Shown: positions 32,159 through 40,615, counted from the first letter of the stretch. The stretch is DNA of 64,000 nucleotides from Natronoglomus mannanivorans (GCA_025517485.1 JAOPKB010000017.1:1-64000), one strand, 5' to 3'. Program-made: numbers and translations. The notes: generated by a model not told the origin, from the sequence alone.

Positions 32159-32381
32159 TCGTGAGCACACCGTTGTTGACTGTTACGTCGCTCGCGCCGG
32201 TCGGCAGTTCGAACTCGACTTGTTCGTCGTCCGTGACGATCACCGTGTCGCCGACGATGTCGACCGCCAGCTCACTCGATGCTGGCCCGAAATCGACCAC
32301 GATCGCGCCGCCGTCGTCCTCGTAGGTCCGGACGATCGCCCTGTGTTCGTCGACGTCCTTCAGCGATTGTGGTACGCGCAT
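32148..32381 (-). CDS. Small Hsp20-fold-like protein (DUF7127-like)
   Basis: The 77-aa acidic protein begins M-R-V-P-Q-S-L-K-D-V-D and runs as a series of short beta-strands (V-V-D-F-G-P, L-A-V-D-I-V-G-D-T-V-I-V, F-E-L-P-T-G, V-N-N-G-V-L-T-I), with the L-P-x-x-x-x-x-x-x-x-x-x-G-V-L-x-I pattern at the end that marks alpha-crystallin/Hsp20 domains. It is shorter than normal Hsp20, fitting a small haloarchaeal relative which I recall as DUF7127. A chaperone role is only a guess. It is divergent from the GH51 gene. Confidence 0.75.
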   Translation of the reverse strand: MRVPQSLKDVDEHRAIVRTYEDDGGAIVVDFGPASSELAVDIVGDTVIVTDDEQVEFELPTGASDVTVNNGVLTITE

Positions 32382-32573
32382 TACGTTCTCCCGTAGGGGG
32401 CCACCACGTGTAAGTGACTGGCCGGCAGGGTCCAGTCGGTCGCACCCGTACGCGTCTCTCGAGTGACGGTTCGTCCTCCCATAGACACGTATCGCAGCGT
32501 CCCAACCGGATCTCGTGACGATCCAACCAGAATACCAGTACAATTAACAATAGAAATTACTGTAGTAGGACGT

Positions 32574-35000
32574 GTGACAGCAAACGACACCCCTCGCGGG
32601 ACGACCGATCTCGTTTCGCGACGACGATATCTGGCGCTGAAAGCCACAGCTACGACGGGTCTCGTGGCCGGTTGTACCGGGTTGGGTGGAGACGACGATG
32701 AGGGTACCGGTGACGACGGCGAGACCGGCAACGGCGACGACCCGTTCGACACGACGATCACGCTCGACGCCGACGACCGCGGTGACTGGACCGTCCCGGA
32801 GGAACTGTTCGGTCGGTTCGCCGAACACTACGGCGACCACGAGGCCTATCCCGGGATGTACGCCGAGCACGTCACGAACACGTCGTTCGTCGCCTGGCCC
32901 CAGATCCAGGGCAACGTCTCGCACGTCTACGGATTCGACCGGGTCGGCGAGTACGACGACGTCCCGTTCCCGTGGGAACCCCTCGGGGAGGACGCCAACC
33001 TCGAGCGCCCCTCCGATGGCGGCGTTCGCGGGTACGGGACGTGGGACTCCGACGGCGACTGGCCGTCCGTCGGTCGGGAGTCGGCCGACGCCTACCAGCG
33101 CGTCGTCCTCGAGGACGCGACTGGCGGGCTCAGACAGCAAGTCGTCCTCCCTGACTGGCGCACGCTCAGTTACGAGTTCGCGCTCTCGGCGCGGTCGGCG
33201 GGGGAAGGTTCAATCGATTCGCTCGAGATCCGCCTGACGGGTCCCGATGGGGACGACGATGCAGACAGCGACGACGCACTCGCGAGCGCCACGATCAACG
33301 GCCTCACCGACGAGTGGGACCGCTACGAGGTCGACCTCGAGTTGCGCGAGCAGAGCGGGAGCGTCCTCGAGGGCGGGGCTCGCGGCGACTTCGCTTCGCC
33401 CTACGGCGAGTACGTCCTCGAGATCGTCGCCGACGGGACGGGAACGGTCGACCTCGACTGGATCTCGCTGATTCCGGCCGACGCCGTCGAGGGCGAACGG
33501 ACCGGCGCCCGGTTCAATCCGACGACGATCGAGTTGATGGACGACCGGAACGTGTCGTTGCTGAAGTGGCCCGGCGGGAACGTCACGAGCACGTACAAGT
33601 GGGAGGACGCGGTCGGTCCGATCGAAGAGCGGCCGATCAGGCCGAACGTGGTCTGGGATGGCCTCGATCCGAACCTCATGGGGACCGCCGAGTACGTCGA
33701 GTTCTGCGAGTTCACCGACGTCGAGCCCACGATCACGGTCGGCGTGACCGTGCCGCCCGAAGACGGTGGACGGGACCTCCAGCCGCCGGAGCCGATCACG
33801 CCCGAGGACGCCGCCAACTGGGTCGAGTACTGCAACGGCGATACGGACACCGAGTACGGCGCGCTCCGGGCCGACCACGGCTACGAGGAGCCGTTCGACG
33901 TCGAGGTCTGGGAGGTCGGCAACGAGGTGTGGGGCGGGTGGCAGTTCGGCGGGACCGACGACGCCGAGGCGTTCGCCCGCCGGGCTAACGAGTTCGTCGA
34001 CGCGATGACGGCCGTCGACGACTCGATCACGGTGATCCCCGACGGAATGGACCCGAAGTACGACGATCCGAATCTCCCGAATCCCCGCGAGTGGAACCAA
34101 ACGCTGTTCGAGATCGTCGGGGAGAACCTCGACGGGATCGGGATGCACCGGTACAACTGGGGGATCCGGGACACCACCGAGATCGCCAACTGGAAGGGTC
34201 GAAACGACGCGGACGCACTCGACTACAACGAAGTCCTCATCTCGTTTCCGACGCAGTTCGGCGATCTCCTCTCCGAGACCGCGAACGAGGCGGCCGAAGC
34301 GGGCCTCGAGGAGTTCCAGATCATGGTCGGCGAGTGGGGGCTGTTTCCGACGGTCGGCCAAGGCGACCCGTGGCCCGGAATGCCGACGATGGCCGGCGCG
34401 TCGTACGTCGCGGGGATGTACAACGCATTCGTTCGGGAGAGCGACGTTCTGCGACGGGGCTGTCACACCCACCTCCCAGTTCGTATGTTCCCGCCCGAGC
34501 ACGCCGACCACCCGGCGAATCCGAACCCGCTGTTGCCGGTCGGCTACACGCTGGGGCTGTACGCGACCGTCTTCGAGGGTGACGAGGAGTGGTCGGTCGT
34601 CGAATCGGCCGTCGACGGCGAGACCCGCGATATCCCCGAGACTGGACACCGGATCCGGGCGATGGACGACGTCTCCTACGTCGACACCGTGACGGTCGTG
34701 ACCGCCGAGGACGACGCGTGCTGTACGTTCCTCACCAATCGGAACCTTCGCGCGGGGACTGACGTCACGATCGACGTCCCCGAGGCGTTCGAGGGAACCG
34801 AGGCGACCGTCACCGTCCAACAGCCCACGGACGACCCTCACGCGATGCAGAACGGACTCGGCGAGTTCCCCGACTCGTGGTACGACTGGACCGGCCTCGA
34901 GGGCTACGAAACCGACGAGTACGAGGACGCGGTCGACGAAGACGGATCCGTGACGGTACACCTCGAGCCGTCGGCAGTTGCACGCGTTCGACTCGAGTGA
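32574..35000 (+). CDS. GH51-type alpha-L-arabinofuranosidase, Tat lipoprotein
   Basis: The 808-aa protein has a Tat signal (S-R-R-R-Y-L-A-L-K, about residues 15-23) leading to a lipobox L-V-A-G-C (Cys near residue 34), so it is exported folded and lipid-anchored. Domains: an acidic linker, an N-terminal beta domain with a galactose-binding-like insertion (about 150-300), a TIM barrel (310-610) with L-K-W-P-G-G-N, acid/base E451 in V-G-N-E-V-W-G and nucleophile E587 in V-G-E-W-G, and a C-terminal beta-sandwich. This is the GH51 layout, suggesting release of arabinose from polysaccharides. The GTG at 32574 fits the signal; earlier in-frame codons read as noise. No sugar-uptake genes adjoin it. 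Confidence 0.85.
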   Translation: MTANDTPRGTTDLVSRRRYLALKATATTGLVAGCTGLGGDDDEGTGDDGETGNGDDPFDTTITLDADDRGDWTVPEELFGRFAEHYGDHEAYPGMYAEHVTNTSFVAWPQIQGNVSHVYGFDRVGEYDDVPFPWEPLGEDANLERPSDGGVRGYGTWDSDGDWPSVGRESADAYQRVVLEDATGGLRQQVVLPDWRTLSYEFALSARSAGEGSIDSLEIRLTGPDGDDDADSDDALASATINGLTDEWDRYEVDLELREQSGSVLEGGARGDFASPYGEYVLEIVADGTGTVDLDWISLIPADAVEGERTGARFNPTTIELMDDRNVSLLKWPGGNVTSTYKWEDAVGPIEERPIRPNVVWDGLDPNLMGTAEYVEFCEFTDVEPTITVGVTVPPEDGGRDLQPPEPITPEDAANWVEYCNGDTDTEYGALRADHGYEEPFDVEVWEVGNEVWGGWQFGGTDDAEAFARRANEFVDAMTAVDDSITVIPDGMDPKYDDPNLPNPREWNQTLFEIVGENLDGIGMHRYNWGIRDTTEIANWKGRNDADALDYNEVLISFPTQFGDLLSETANEAAEAGLEEFQIMVGEWGLFPTVGQGDPWPGMPTMAGASYVAGMYNAFVRESDVLRRGCHTHLPVRMFPPEHADHPANPNPLLPVGYTLGLYATVFEGDEEWSVVESAVDGETRDIPETGHRIRAMDDVSYVDTVTVVTAEDDACCTFLTNRNLRAGTDVTIDVPEAFEGTEATVTVQQPTDDPHAMQNGLGEFPDSWYDWTGLEGYETDEYEDAVDEDGSVTVHLEPSAVARVRLE

Positions 35001-35085
35001 TCGGGTAACCGACGACGGGATTCGATCGTCGGACGGCACGTTTTTCAGCCGATTCGTGGTGATTTAGCTGAAAGATTGGGCGCTA

Positions 35086-35142
35086 AGCCCCCGTCCTCAA
35101 GGAGTGAACCGCGTCAGCGGTGAGCGAGTAGGGCGGGGATAC
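35086..35142 (+). mobile_element. Degenerate tnpB 3' end with nested hairpin (relic)
   Basis: The stretch folds as CCCCCGTCC against GGGCGGGG outside and ACCGC-GTCA-GCGGT inside. Read in one frame it spells V-L-K-E-stop-T-A-S-A-V-S-E-stop, the C-terminal tail seen in haloarchaeal IS1341-type TnpB proteins except that an Arg codon has become TGA. The same nested-hairpin plan is found at the 3' end of the intact tnpB (36448-36495). I read it as the relic right end of a second element, although a conserved left-end hairpin of the present element is also possible. Confidence 0.6.
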
Positions 35143-35149
35143 AGCACCT

Positions 35150-36500
35150 GCACGGCTCTCAAACATTCTAATCAGTGCATTTAACTAATCACAATCACTA
35201 GCAGAAAGCAAGTCGCATGGAGTACAGTCCAAAATATAGACTCTTCCCGACGACCGATCAACGAGAGAGTCTTGACTGGACTCGTGACATCGTGCGACAA
35301 GTGTACAACCACGCACTCCACGAATTCAACCAAATCCCAGAAGACGATGGAACACTTCGACAGCGAGTCTGGCGAGTCCGAGACGACCTCCCACAACTCA
35401 AACAACAGTGGACCGACCTCAAACAGGTCTACTCCACCGTCCTACAGAAAGCCGTCGAACGCATCCGAACCAACATCACCAACCTTGGTAAGCTGAAAGC
35501 CAAAGGATACAGCGTTGGCTCGTTGAACTGGAAAGCGCCGCGTGAGTATCGGAGTTTTACGTATCGGCAATCGGGCTTCGAACTCGACAAGAAGAGTGGC
35601 CCGAACAATCGAGCGATTCTGAGACTCAAAAAAGTCCGCGGTGAGACACTAGAAATTCCAATCCGGCTCCACCGAGACCTCCCAGACCACGACGCTATCA
35701 AAGAAGTCACGGTGAAGAAAGAGCCAACGGGTGCCTGGTACGCTTCATTCTGCATCAGTACTGAGAAACCAGAGAAACCTGATGTGAACGACATAGATGC
35801 AGAGGACACCGTGGGCCTTGACCTTGGTGTTCTCAACTTCATCCACGATTCGGACGGGCGGTCCATCGGACGACTCGACTTATCCGATGCGCGAGAGCGA
35901 CTCGAACGCGAGCAACGCTCGCTCTCTCGCAAGCAATACGAGTCGAACAACTGGGAGAAGCAGCGCCGTAGAGTGGCCGAGGTTCACGCTCGGATGTCGA
36001 ACAAGAAGCGTGATTACAAGCACAAAATCGCGCACTTCTATACAACGGAGTACAATGCGGTCTTCGTCGAGAATTTGAACGTGAAGTCGATGCTGGAAGA
36101 GAATGATAACGCGAGGAACAAGGCTGAAGTGGGGTGGCGCGACTTCATCACCATTCTCACACATCACGGTCGAAAGAACGCGTGTCACGTGGTCGATGTC
36201 GAACCTCGTGGGACGACGAAAGAGTGCGCTGAGTGTAGCGTGGAGACGGCGAAGCCGTTGTGGGTGCGAGAACACTCGTGCCCGTCGTGTGGGTTTGAAA
36301 CGGATAGGGATTGGAACGCGGCTCTCAATGTAAAGTCACGTGGTCTAGAGAAACTAGGAGTGGTTCACTCCAAAGGAACGCCTGTGAAGACTGCGACCGC
36401 TGTGGACACTCGTTCTGTGTCTGCAAGTCGCGTCGTTGAAACAGGAAGCCCCTGCCTCAAGGAAGCCGCGAAAGCGGCTGAGTAGGCAGGGGTAGTTCAC
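35150..36500 (+). mobile_element. IS200/IS605-family (IS1341-type) tnpB-only element
   Basis: The element consists of a single tnpB gene and its 3' hairpin, with no tnpA transposase, so it can move only with a Y1 transposase supplied from elsewhere. The right end most probably falls after TTCAC at 36500, following the hairpin. The left end is uncertain, between the degenerate hairpin (35142) and the start codon (35217); the TTTAAC at about 35179 is one possible boundary. Base composition is visibly less GC-rich than its neighbours. It sits in the gap between the GH51 and rpe genes without breaking either. Confidence 0.8.
35217..36485 (+). CDS. tnpB: RNA-guided endonuclease TnpB
   Basis: The 422-aa protein is a full-length TnpB. 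The N-terminal HTH/WED region (1-170) includes the Y-N-H-A-L segment near residue 30. The RuvC catalytic triad is intact: D202 in G-L-D-L-G-V, E285 in V-E-N-L and D365 in D-R-D-W-N-A-A. The zinc finger is C337-x-x-C340 with C355-x-x-C358. Known TnpB proteins cut DNA next to a short TAM under guidance of an RNA made from the element's 3' end. The stop codon lies inside the right arm of the 3' hairpin, so the guide-RNA scaffold and coding region overlap. Confidence 0.95.
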   Translation: MEYSPKYRLFPTTDQRESLDWTRDIVRQVYNHALHEFNQIPEDDGTLRQRVWRVRDDLPQLKQQWTDLKQVYSTVLQKAVERIRTNITNLGKLKAKGYSVGSLNWKAPREYRSFTYRQSGFELDKKSGPNNRAILRLKKVRGETLEIPIRLHRDLPDHDAIKEVTVKKEPTGAWYASFCISTEKPEKPDVNDIDAEDTVGLDLGVLNFIHDSDGRSIGRLDLSDARERLEREQRSLSRKQYESNNWEKQRRRVAEVHARMSNKKRDYKHKIAHFYTTEYNAVFVENLNVKSMLEENDNARNKAEVGWRDFITILTHHGRKNACHVVDVEPRGTTKECAECSVETAKPLWVREHSCPSCGFETDRDWNAALNVKSRGLEKLGVVHSKGTPVKTATAVDTRSVSASRVVETGSPCLKEAAKAAE

Positions 36501-36520
36501 ATGACTCTCGAGTGGTTCGA
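36448..36520 (+). ncRNA. Candidate TnpB guide RNA (omega/reRNA) 3' part
   Basis: A nested hairpin is formed by CCCCTGCCT / AGGCAGGGG outside and AGCCGC-GAAA-GCGGCT (GNRA tetraloop) inside, then GTAGTTCAC. In characterised tnpB elements the RNA scaffold comes from the 3' end of tnpB and runs through the right end, and the next 16-20 nt (here from 36501) act as guide. The full scaffold probably begins 100 or more bases further upstream, within tnpB. Expression is not shown by the sequence. Confidence 0.65.
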
Positions 36521-36706
36521 CCGGGCTCGAAAATTTCGATCGACGAAGACGGGGTCGGGCGTTTCTCCGCCGCTTCCGCTCGTCGACCCGCACCAACCGG
36601 ACCGAAGGCCGGTACGACCCCTCGACCAGTCCCCAGTCCTCGTCAACTCGCTCGGTAATTAGTTCATCACGGCTGCCGTCAGGTTCGATATCGTATAGTC
36701 GTCGTT
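36501..36706 (-). pseudogene. Possible remnant reading frame downstream of rpe
   Basis: On the minus strand a frame that begins at the rpe stop (ATC-TGA overlapping CTG-AAA) reads K-R-R-L-Y-D-I-E-P-D-G-S-R-D and on through R-V-D-E-D-W-G-L-V-E-G-S-Y, acidic and protein-like for about 50 codons before turning Arg-rich near the TnpB element. No ATG or GTG is in place; an ATG mutated to CTG would restore an overlap start. It could be a decayed fourth gene of the rpa1 operon cut short by the insertion, but I do not recognise its family. Confidence 0.3.
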
Positions 36707-37510
36707 TCAGATTGCGTCGTACGAGCCTAATCGAGTTCCGTCGAGCAGGTACGCCTCGCCGTCGGCCAGTCCGTCCGGCAGAAACGGTGCGAGAAACGAC
36801 TGGCCGGTGACGTTGATCCACGTTCCCCCGGCGAGGTCGTTGAACGCCGGGCAGACGACGAGATTCGGCGGCGACCGCTCGCCCTCGAGCCACCCCACTC
36901 CCTCGTAGCTCGCTCGCTCTGCGAACCCCTTCCCCGCGAGCGGCCCGCGTAGCCACGCCCGTTCGACCCGGCTGCCACCGACCTCGTCCTCGAGACGAAC
37001 GCAGGGGTGTTCGTGGCCGACGCAGATTACCTCGGCCTCGAGCACCTCCCGTGCGGGCCAGGTGTGGCCGTGACAGACACCCACACTCCCGAGGCGGACG
37101 CCGCTGCCGGGGACGACCTCGAGATCCGGGAGCCACGACTCGATGTCGCCGTCGTGGTTGCCCTTGACCAGCGTCACTTCGAGCGTCGGTGGCAACGACT
37201 CGAAGAGCACCTCGAGTTCGCCGCGCTCGGCGCCGCCAGGGTCGCCGATCGAGTGCATGAGATCGCCCAGAACGACGAGGCGATCGGGGTCGGTCTGCTC
37301 GAGGATCGACAGGAGGTGGTCGCGTCGGTCGGCGGCGCGGCTGGGGACGTCGACGCCGCGCTCGTATCGGAGGCCGGCCTCGATACCCGCGTGGTAGTCG
37401 GCGATCAGGAGTGCCCGTTCGCTCTCTCCCTCACTATCGCCGCTGCCCGACTCGAGTCGAGCGATCGCGGCCGGTTCGTCGGGAACTGGTTCGACCAGTG
37501 GCACTGCCAC
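36707..37510 (-). CDS. rpe: RPA-associated calcineurin-like phosphoesterase
   Basis: The 267-aa protein has the metallophosphoesterase motif series: D38-Y-H40, G82-D-L, G117-N-H-D120, H147/H149 and G165-H-E-H168, so both metal sites are complete. In Haloferax the third gene of the rpa1-rpap1-rpe operon encodes such an enzyme, and here it starts (GTG 37510) four bases after the rpap1 stop in the same orientation. Its role with RPA in DNA repair is known only genetically. It is also related to PdeM-type repair nucleases. The gene ends next to the TnpB insertion. Confidence 0.87.
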   Translation of the reverse strand: MAVPLVEPVPDEPAAIARLESGSGDSEGESERALLIADYHAGIEAGLRYERGVDVPSRAADRRDHLLSILEQTDPDRLVVLGDLMHSIGDPGGAERGELEVLFESLPPTLEVTLVKGNHDGDIESWLPDLEVVPGSGVRLGSVGVCHGHTWPAREVLEAEVICVGHEHPCVRLEDEVGGSRVERAWLRGPLAGKGFAERASYEGVGWLEGERSPPNLVVCPAFNDLAGGTWINVTGQSFLAPFLPDGLADGEAYLLDGTRLGSYDAI

Positions 37511-37514
37511 GGCT

Positions 37515-39305
37515 TCAGATCGGCTTCAGCGTCTCGTCGTCCGGTTCGTAACACTGCCCGCCCATCAGCGCGTCCTCGATGGCGTCGTCGACGTCGTCCT
37601 CGTCGGCACCGGTCTCCTCGGCGACCGTCTCGACGATGGCCGTCCGGTCGGCACCGCTCCCGTCGTCGAGTTCGCGCATCGTGTCGACGACGTACTCCTG
37701 GAGGTCGACGTCTTCGGCTGGTTCCTCGCCAGTGTCGTCGGTTTCACTCGATGGTTCGGGGTCGGTCTCCGATTCCGTCTCTGTCTCTGTCTCTGTCTCT
37801 GTCTCTGTCTCTGCCTCCGACTCCCCACTCGAGTCTTCGAGTCCATCGCTCTCGGTCTGGAAGTCGCCGAGGCCGCCGGATTCGGTTTCTGCCTCTGCTT
37901 CTGTTTCTCCTTCTGTTTCCGTTTCCGTTTCCGTTTCAGCTTCACTTTCCTCGGTATCGACATCGACGTCTGCAGCGGATCCGGTCTCCGCCTCCGTCTC
38001 CGATTCCAGCTCGTCGTCCGGCTCCGGAACGTCGATATCCGCTTCGCCAGGCTCGTCGACCTCCGCGCCCGTCGTGAACTCTGTGCCGAACTCCGCTTCG
38101 ATCTCGGCGCGTTCCTCCTCGTCCATCTCGTACATGTCGTCGTCGAAGTCACTCGAGTCGACGGTCTCGAGGTCGTCCGTACTCGAGTCCACGTCTGTCG
38201 CTTCGTCCGTCTCTTCGGTGTCGTCTCCTTCGATATCGTCGGTCGTCTCCGTCTCCGTCTTCGTCTCCGTCTCTCTCTCCGTGATCTCGGCGGAGTCATC
38301 GGCCGACGCCGTCTCGTCGACTTCAACGTCGGACTCGACGACCGCGTCGGTATCGCTCGAGGAGTCTGACTCGAGAGCATCACCCTCCGAATCGTCCGTG
38401 GCTGTCGTCGCTGTCTCCGGTTCCGATTCCGTCACAGCCTCGGACCCAACCGAACCGTCGTCGGCTGCGGTCGTCGATGCTGTATCCGGATCCGGACTTG
38501 CAGTCACATCGCTACCGACGGCTTCGTCCACGTCCACGTCGAGTCCACCCACACCGGCGAGGTCGGCGAACGTCGCGCCTCGCCCGTCGGTCCCGTTGGG
38601 GGCCAGCGCGAACGAACCGACCTCGTCGCGCTCGCCGGCGACGACGCGAACCGCGTCGGCCGCCAACTCGTGAAGCCCCGCGAGGTAGTCCGGCGTCGTC
38701 CCGTAATGGTCCTGTGCGAGTGGAATCCCTCGAGCCAGCCCCTCCTCGAGACCGTTCTCGCGGAGGACGTCGGTCAGTTCGTCGCCGCTGGCGTCGATCC
38801 CGGCCGCCGTCGCGTAGGCGCCGACGCGCTCGATCGTCTGTTCGGCGGTGGTGACGACCCAGCGGTCGCGCGTCTCGGCGTCGACGGTCGCGAGGCTCTC
38901 GGGCCGAACCGAGGTGTAGACCCGCTCCGAGTCTTCGGGCTGGAAGGTCCGTGCCTTGCCCGTCACGGCGACGAACAGTGGCGGCTCCGCCCCCTCGAGG
39001 AAGGCCAGCGCTTCGGGCTGGTACTGGCCGGCGTAGACGACGAACGCGCCGGTGGGGTCGACGATACGGGCTCGTAGCATCTCGTCGTTGACCGGCGTAA
39101 TCTCTGTGAGCGTACCGACGGCGAACAGGCGGTTGACCCGCGCGCCCGTCGGCGTGATCACGTAGTTCGGGGCTCGCTCCTCGTCGCTCTCGGCGTGAGA
39201 GAGCGAGGCGTCGTCGTACTCCGCGGCGAACAGCCGGTAGGCGACCTCGCGGCCGACGTCTCCGGTTGCGCTCGAACTCGAACTCGAACTCGAATTCGAA
39301 CTCAT
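37515..39305 (-). CDS. rpap1: RPA-associated protein (COG3390 type)
   Basis: The 596-aa protein has a Ser-rich N terminus, an OB-fold-like domain (about 15-150: V-A-Y-R-L-F-A-A-E-Y, then I-T-P-T-G-A-R-V-N-R-L-F-A-V-G-T-L-T and V-D-P-T-G-A-F-V-V-Y-A-G-Q-Y) and a helical part to about 240. A very long disordered Glu/Asp/Thr/Ser region (about 245-535) is followed by a final helical domain (about 540-596) that resembles a winged helix. The disordered part is written largely in ET dipeptides, with six TCTCTG units at 37777-37812. The start ATG overlaps the rpa1 stop as ATGA, so the partners are made together. Confidence 0.9.
   Translation of the reverse strand: MSSNSSSSSSSSATGDVGREVAYRLFAAEYDDASLSHAESDEERAPNYVITPTGARVNRLFAVGTLTEITPVNDEMLRARIVDPTGAFVVYAGQYQPEALAFLEGAEPPLFVAVTGKARTFQPEDSERVYTSVRPESLATVDAETRDRWVVTTAEQTIERVGAYATAAGIDASGDELTDVLRENGLEEGLARGIPLAQDHYGTTPDYLAGLHELAADAVRVVAGERDEVGSFALAPNGTDGRGATFADLAGVGGLDVDVDEAVGSDVTASPDPDTASTTAADDGSVGSEAVTESEPETATTATDDSEGDALESDSSSDTDAVVESDVEVDETASADDSAEITERETETKTETETTDDIEGDDTEETDEATDVDSSTDDLETVDSSDFDDDMYEMDEEERAEIEAEFGTEFTTGAEVDEPGEADIDVPEPDDELESETEAETGSAADVDVDTEESEAETETETETEGETEAEAETESGGLGDFQTESDGLEDSSGESEAETETETETETETESETDPEPSSETDDTGEEPAEDVDLQEYVVDTMRELDDGSGADRTAIVETVAEETGADEDDVDDAIEDALMGGQCYEPDDETLKPI
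37777..37812. repeat. (TCTCTG)6 tract inside rpap1
   Basis: Six perfect TCTCTG hexamers on the plus strand encode an E-T dipeptide repeat on the minus strand in the acidic tail of Rpap1. Length changes by whole hexamers would keep the frame and only lengthen or shorten the tail. Confidence 0.8.
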
Positions 39306-40615
39306 GCGTCCACCTCCGTCTCTACACCGGCTCCAGCGCCAGCGTCGCCGTCGACCGCCTCGAGGAACGCCGCCGCGCGTTCGGTCGGATCGTCGTCGCT
39401 CTCGTCGAACGAACTGGCGTCCAGATTGGCGCCGTACTCGTCGACCGAGAGGTGACCGCGGACGCGGTACTCCCGGCCGACGATCTTCTCGCGGATGGTG
39501 TCCGCGACCGCTTCCTGGTCCATCGCGTCGCGGGCCTCCTCGAGAGCGTCCTCGAGGTCGCCGCCGTAGACCTGTTTCGTGAGTTCGTCGTCCAGAACTG
39601 CGGTGACGGTGCCGGTGCCGTCGTCGAGGATCGCCTTCACGCGGAGGTCGTCGATCCCGTCGACGTCGCCGTGGGTCCGACACTGCCCCTTCTGGACGAC
39701 CCGGCGACACTCCGGACAGCGCTGGATGAGTCCGGAGCCGTCGCGGACGGCGATCAGGTTCCCGACGAGTTCGACGTCGTAGACGCCGCCCGTCGCGACC
39801 GCCTCGCCGACCCCCATCGTCGGGGCGTCGCTGCCGACGTCGACGTCGTGGTCGAGCGCCGTCACGGTCGAGAACTCCGAGACGTTCACCTCGGGAACCC
39901 CGCGGAACTCGCGGACGTAGGCGTTCTCGATTCTGACCGACGCACCTTCCTCGATCTCCGGGGCGGGGTCCCAGTTGGTGAACGGAAGCCGCCCGCTCTC
40001 GTCGCCGAAGACGCCGCTTAGAATGTCGGTCTCGCCGTCGCGGCCGTCGATCGTCCGGCGTTCGCACTCGAGGACTTCGACCTCGATGGTCACTGCGCGG
40101 TCGCCCGTCTGGAGTTCGGCGAGTGTCGCGTCGCCGCCGACCTCGTAGGGGACTTCCAGAGCCTCTTCTTCGAACGCGAGCGAGGTGCTCTCGCCCAGAT
40201 TCAGTTCGGGTTCGCCGTCCCACTCACGGACGCCGGCGTTGCCGGCGGTGATCGTGTCGCCCGGCGAGAGGCCGAAGTCCTCCCAGGCGGTGTAGTCGAT
40301 GACGCCGGTCTCGTCGGCGAGTCGGCCCTCGACGATGACGTGATCCGAGCCCTGATAGCGGATCGAGCGCTCGCCCGCCGTGAGCACGCGCGCGGTGACC
40401 GTGACGTTGCTCGAGTCGGGCGTAACGTCGCCGATGTCCTTGGCCGAGGGCGTCCCGCCGCCGCTCGAGCCGTCGCCGTACTTCCGGCGAAGGCTCTGTT
40501 TGGCCTCGTCGATCGGGACGCTGTACTCCACGAGATTCTGCAGGTCCTGCGTGACCTCCTCTTTGTCAACGCCGAGGTCGGAGGCGAGTTCCTCGACATG
40601 ATCTTCGAAATCCAT
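39302..40615 (-). CDS. rpa1: Replication protein A, single-stranded-DNA-binding
   Basis: The 437-aa protein has three OB-fold segments (about 68-150, 168-255 and 280-400). The third contains a zinc element, C300-P-E-C303 with C312 and H315. The N-terminal 45 residues are helical (V-E-E-L-A-S-D-L-G-V-D-K-E-E-V). The tail is Ala/Gly/Glu rich. RPA coats single-stranded DNA in replication and repair. ATG 40615 starts directly before this helix. The gene is first in rpa1-rpap1-rpe, with an ATGA overlap to rpap1. I use rpa1 rather than rpa3 because rpe is present, as in the Haloferax rpa1 operon. Confidence 0.92.
   Translation of the reverse strand: MDFEDHVEELASDLGVDKEEVTQDLQNLVEYSVPIDEAKQSLRRKYGDGSSGGGTPSAKDIGDVTPDSSNVTVTARVLTAGERSIRYQGSDHVIVEGRLADETGVIDYTAWEDFGLSPGDTITAGNAGVREWDGEPELNLGESTSLAFEEEALEVPYEVGGDATLAELQTGDRAVTIEVEVLECERRTIDGRDGETDILSGVFGDESGRLPFTNWDPAPEIEEGASVRIENAYVREFRGVPEVNVSEFSTVTALDHDVDVGSDAPTMGVGEAVATGGVYDVELVGNLIAVRDGSGLIQRCPECRRVVQKGQCRTHGDVDGIDDLRVKAILDDGTGTVTAVLDDELTKQVYGGDLEDALEEARDAMDQEAVADTIREKIVGREYRVRGHLSVDEYGANLDASSFDESDDDPTERAAAFLEAVDGDAGAGAGVETEVDA

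Noticed and set aside
37741..37930. CTCTGT/GTTTCC repeat tract as a CRISPR-like or regulatory repeat array
   Set aside because: It is in-frame coding sequence for an acidic E-T tail; no spacers are present.
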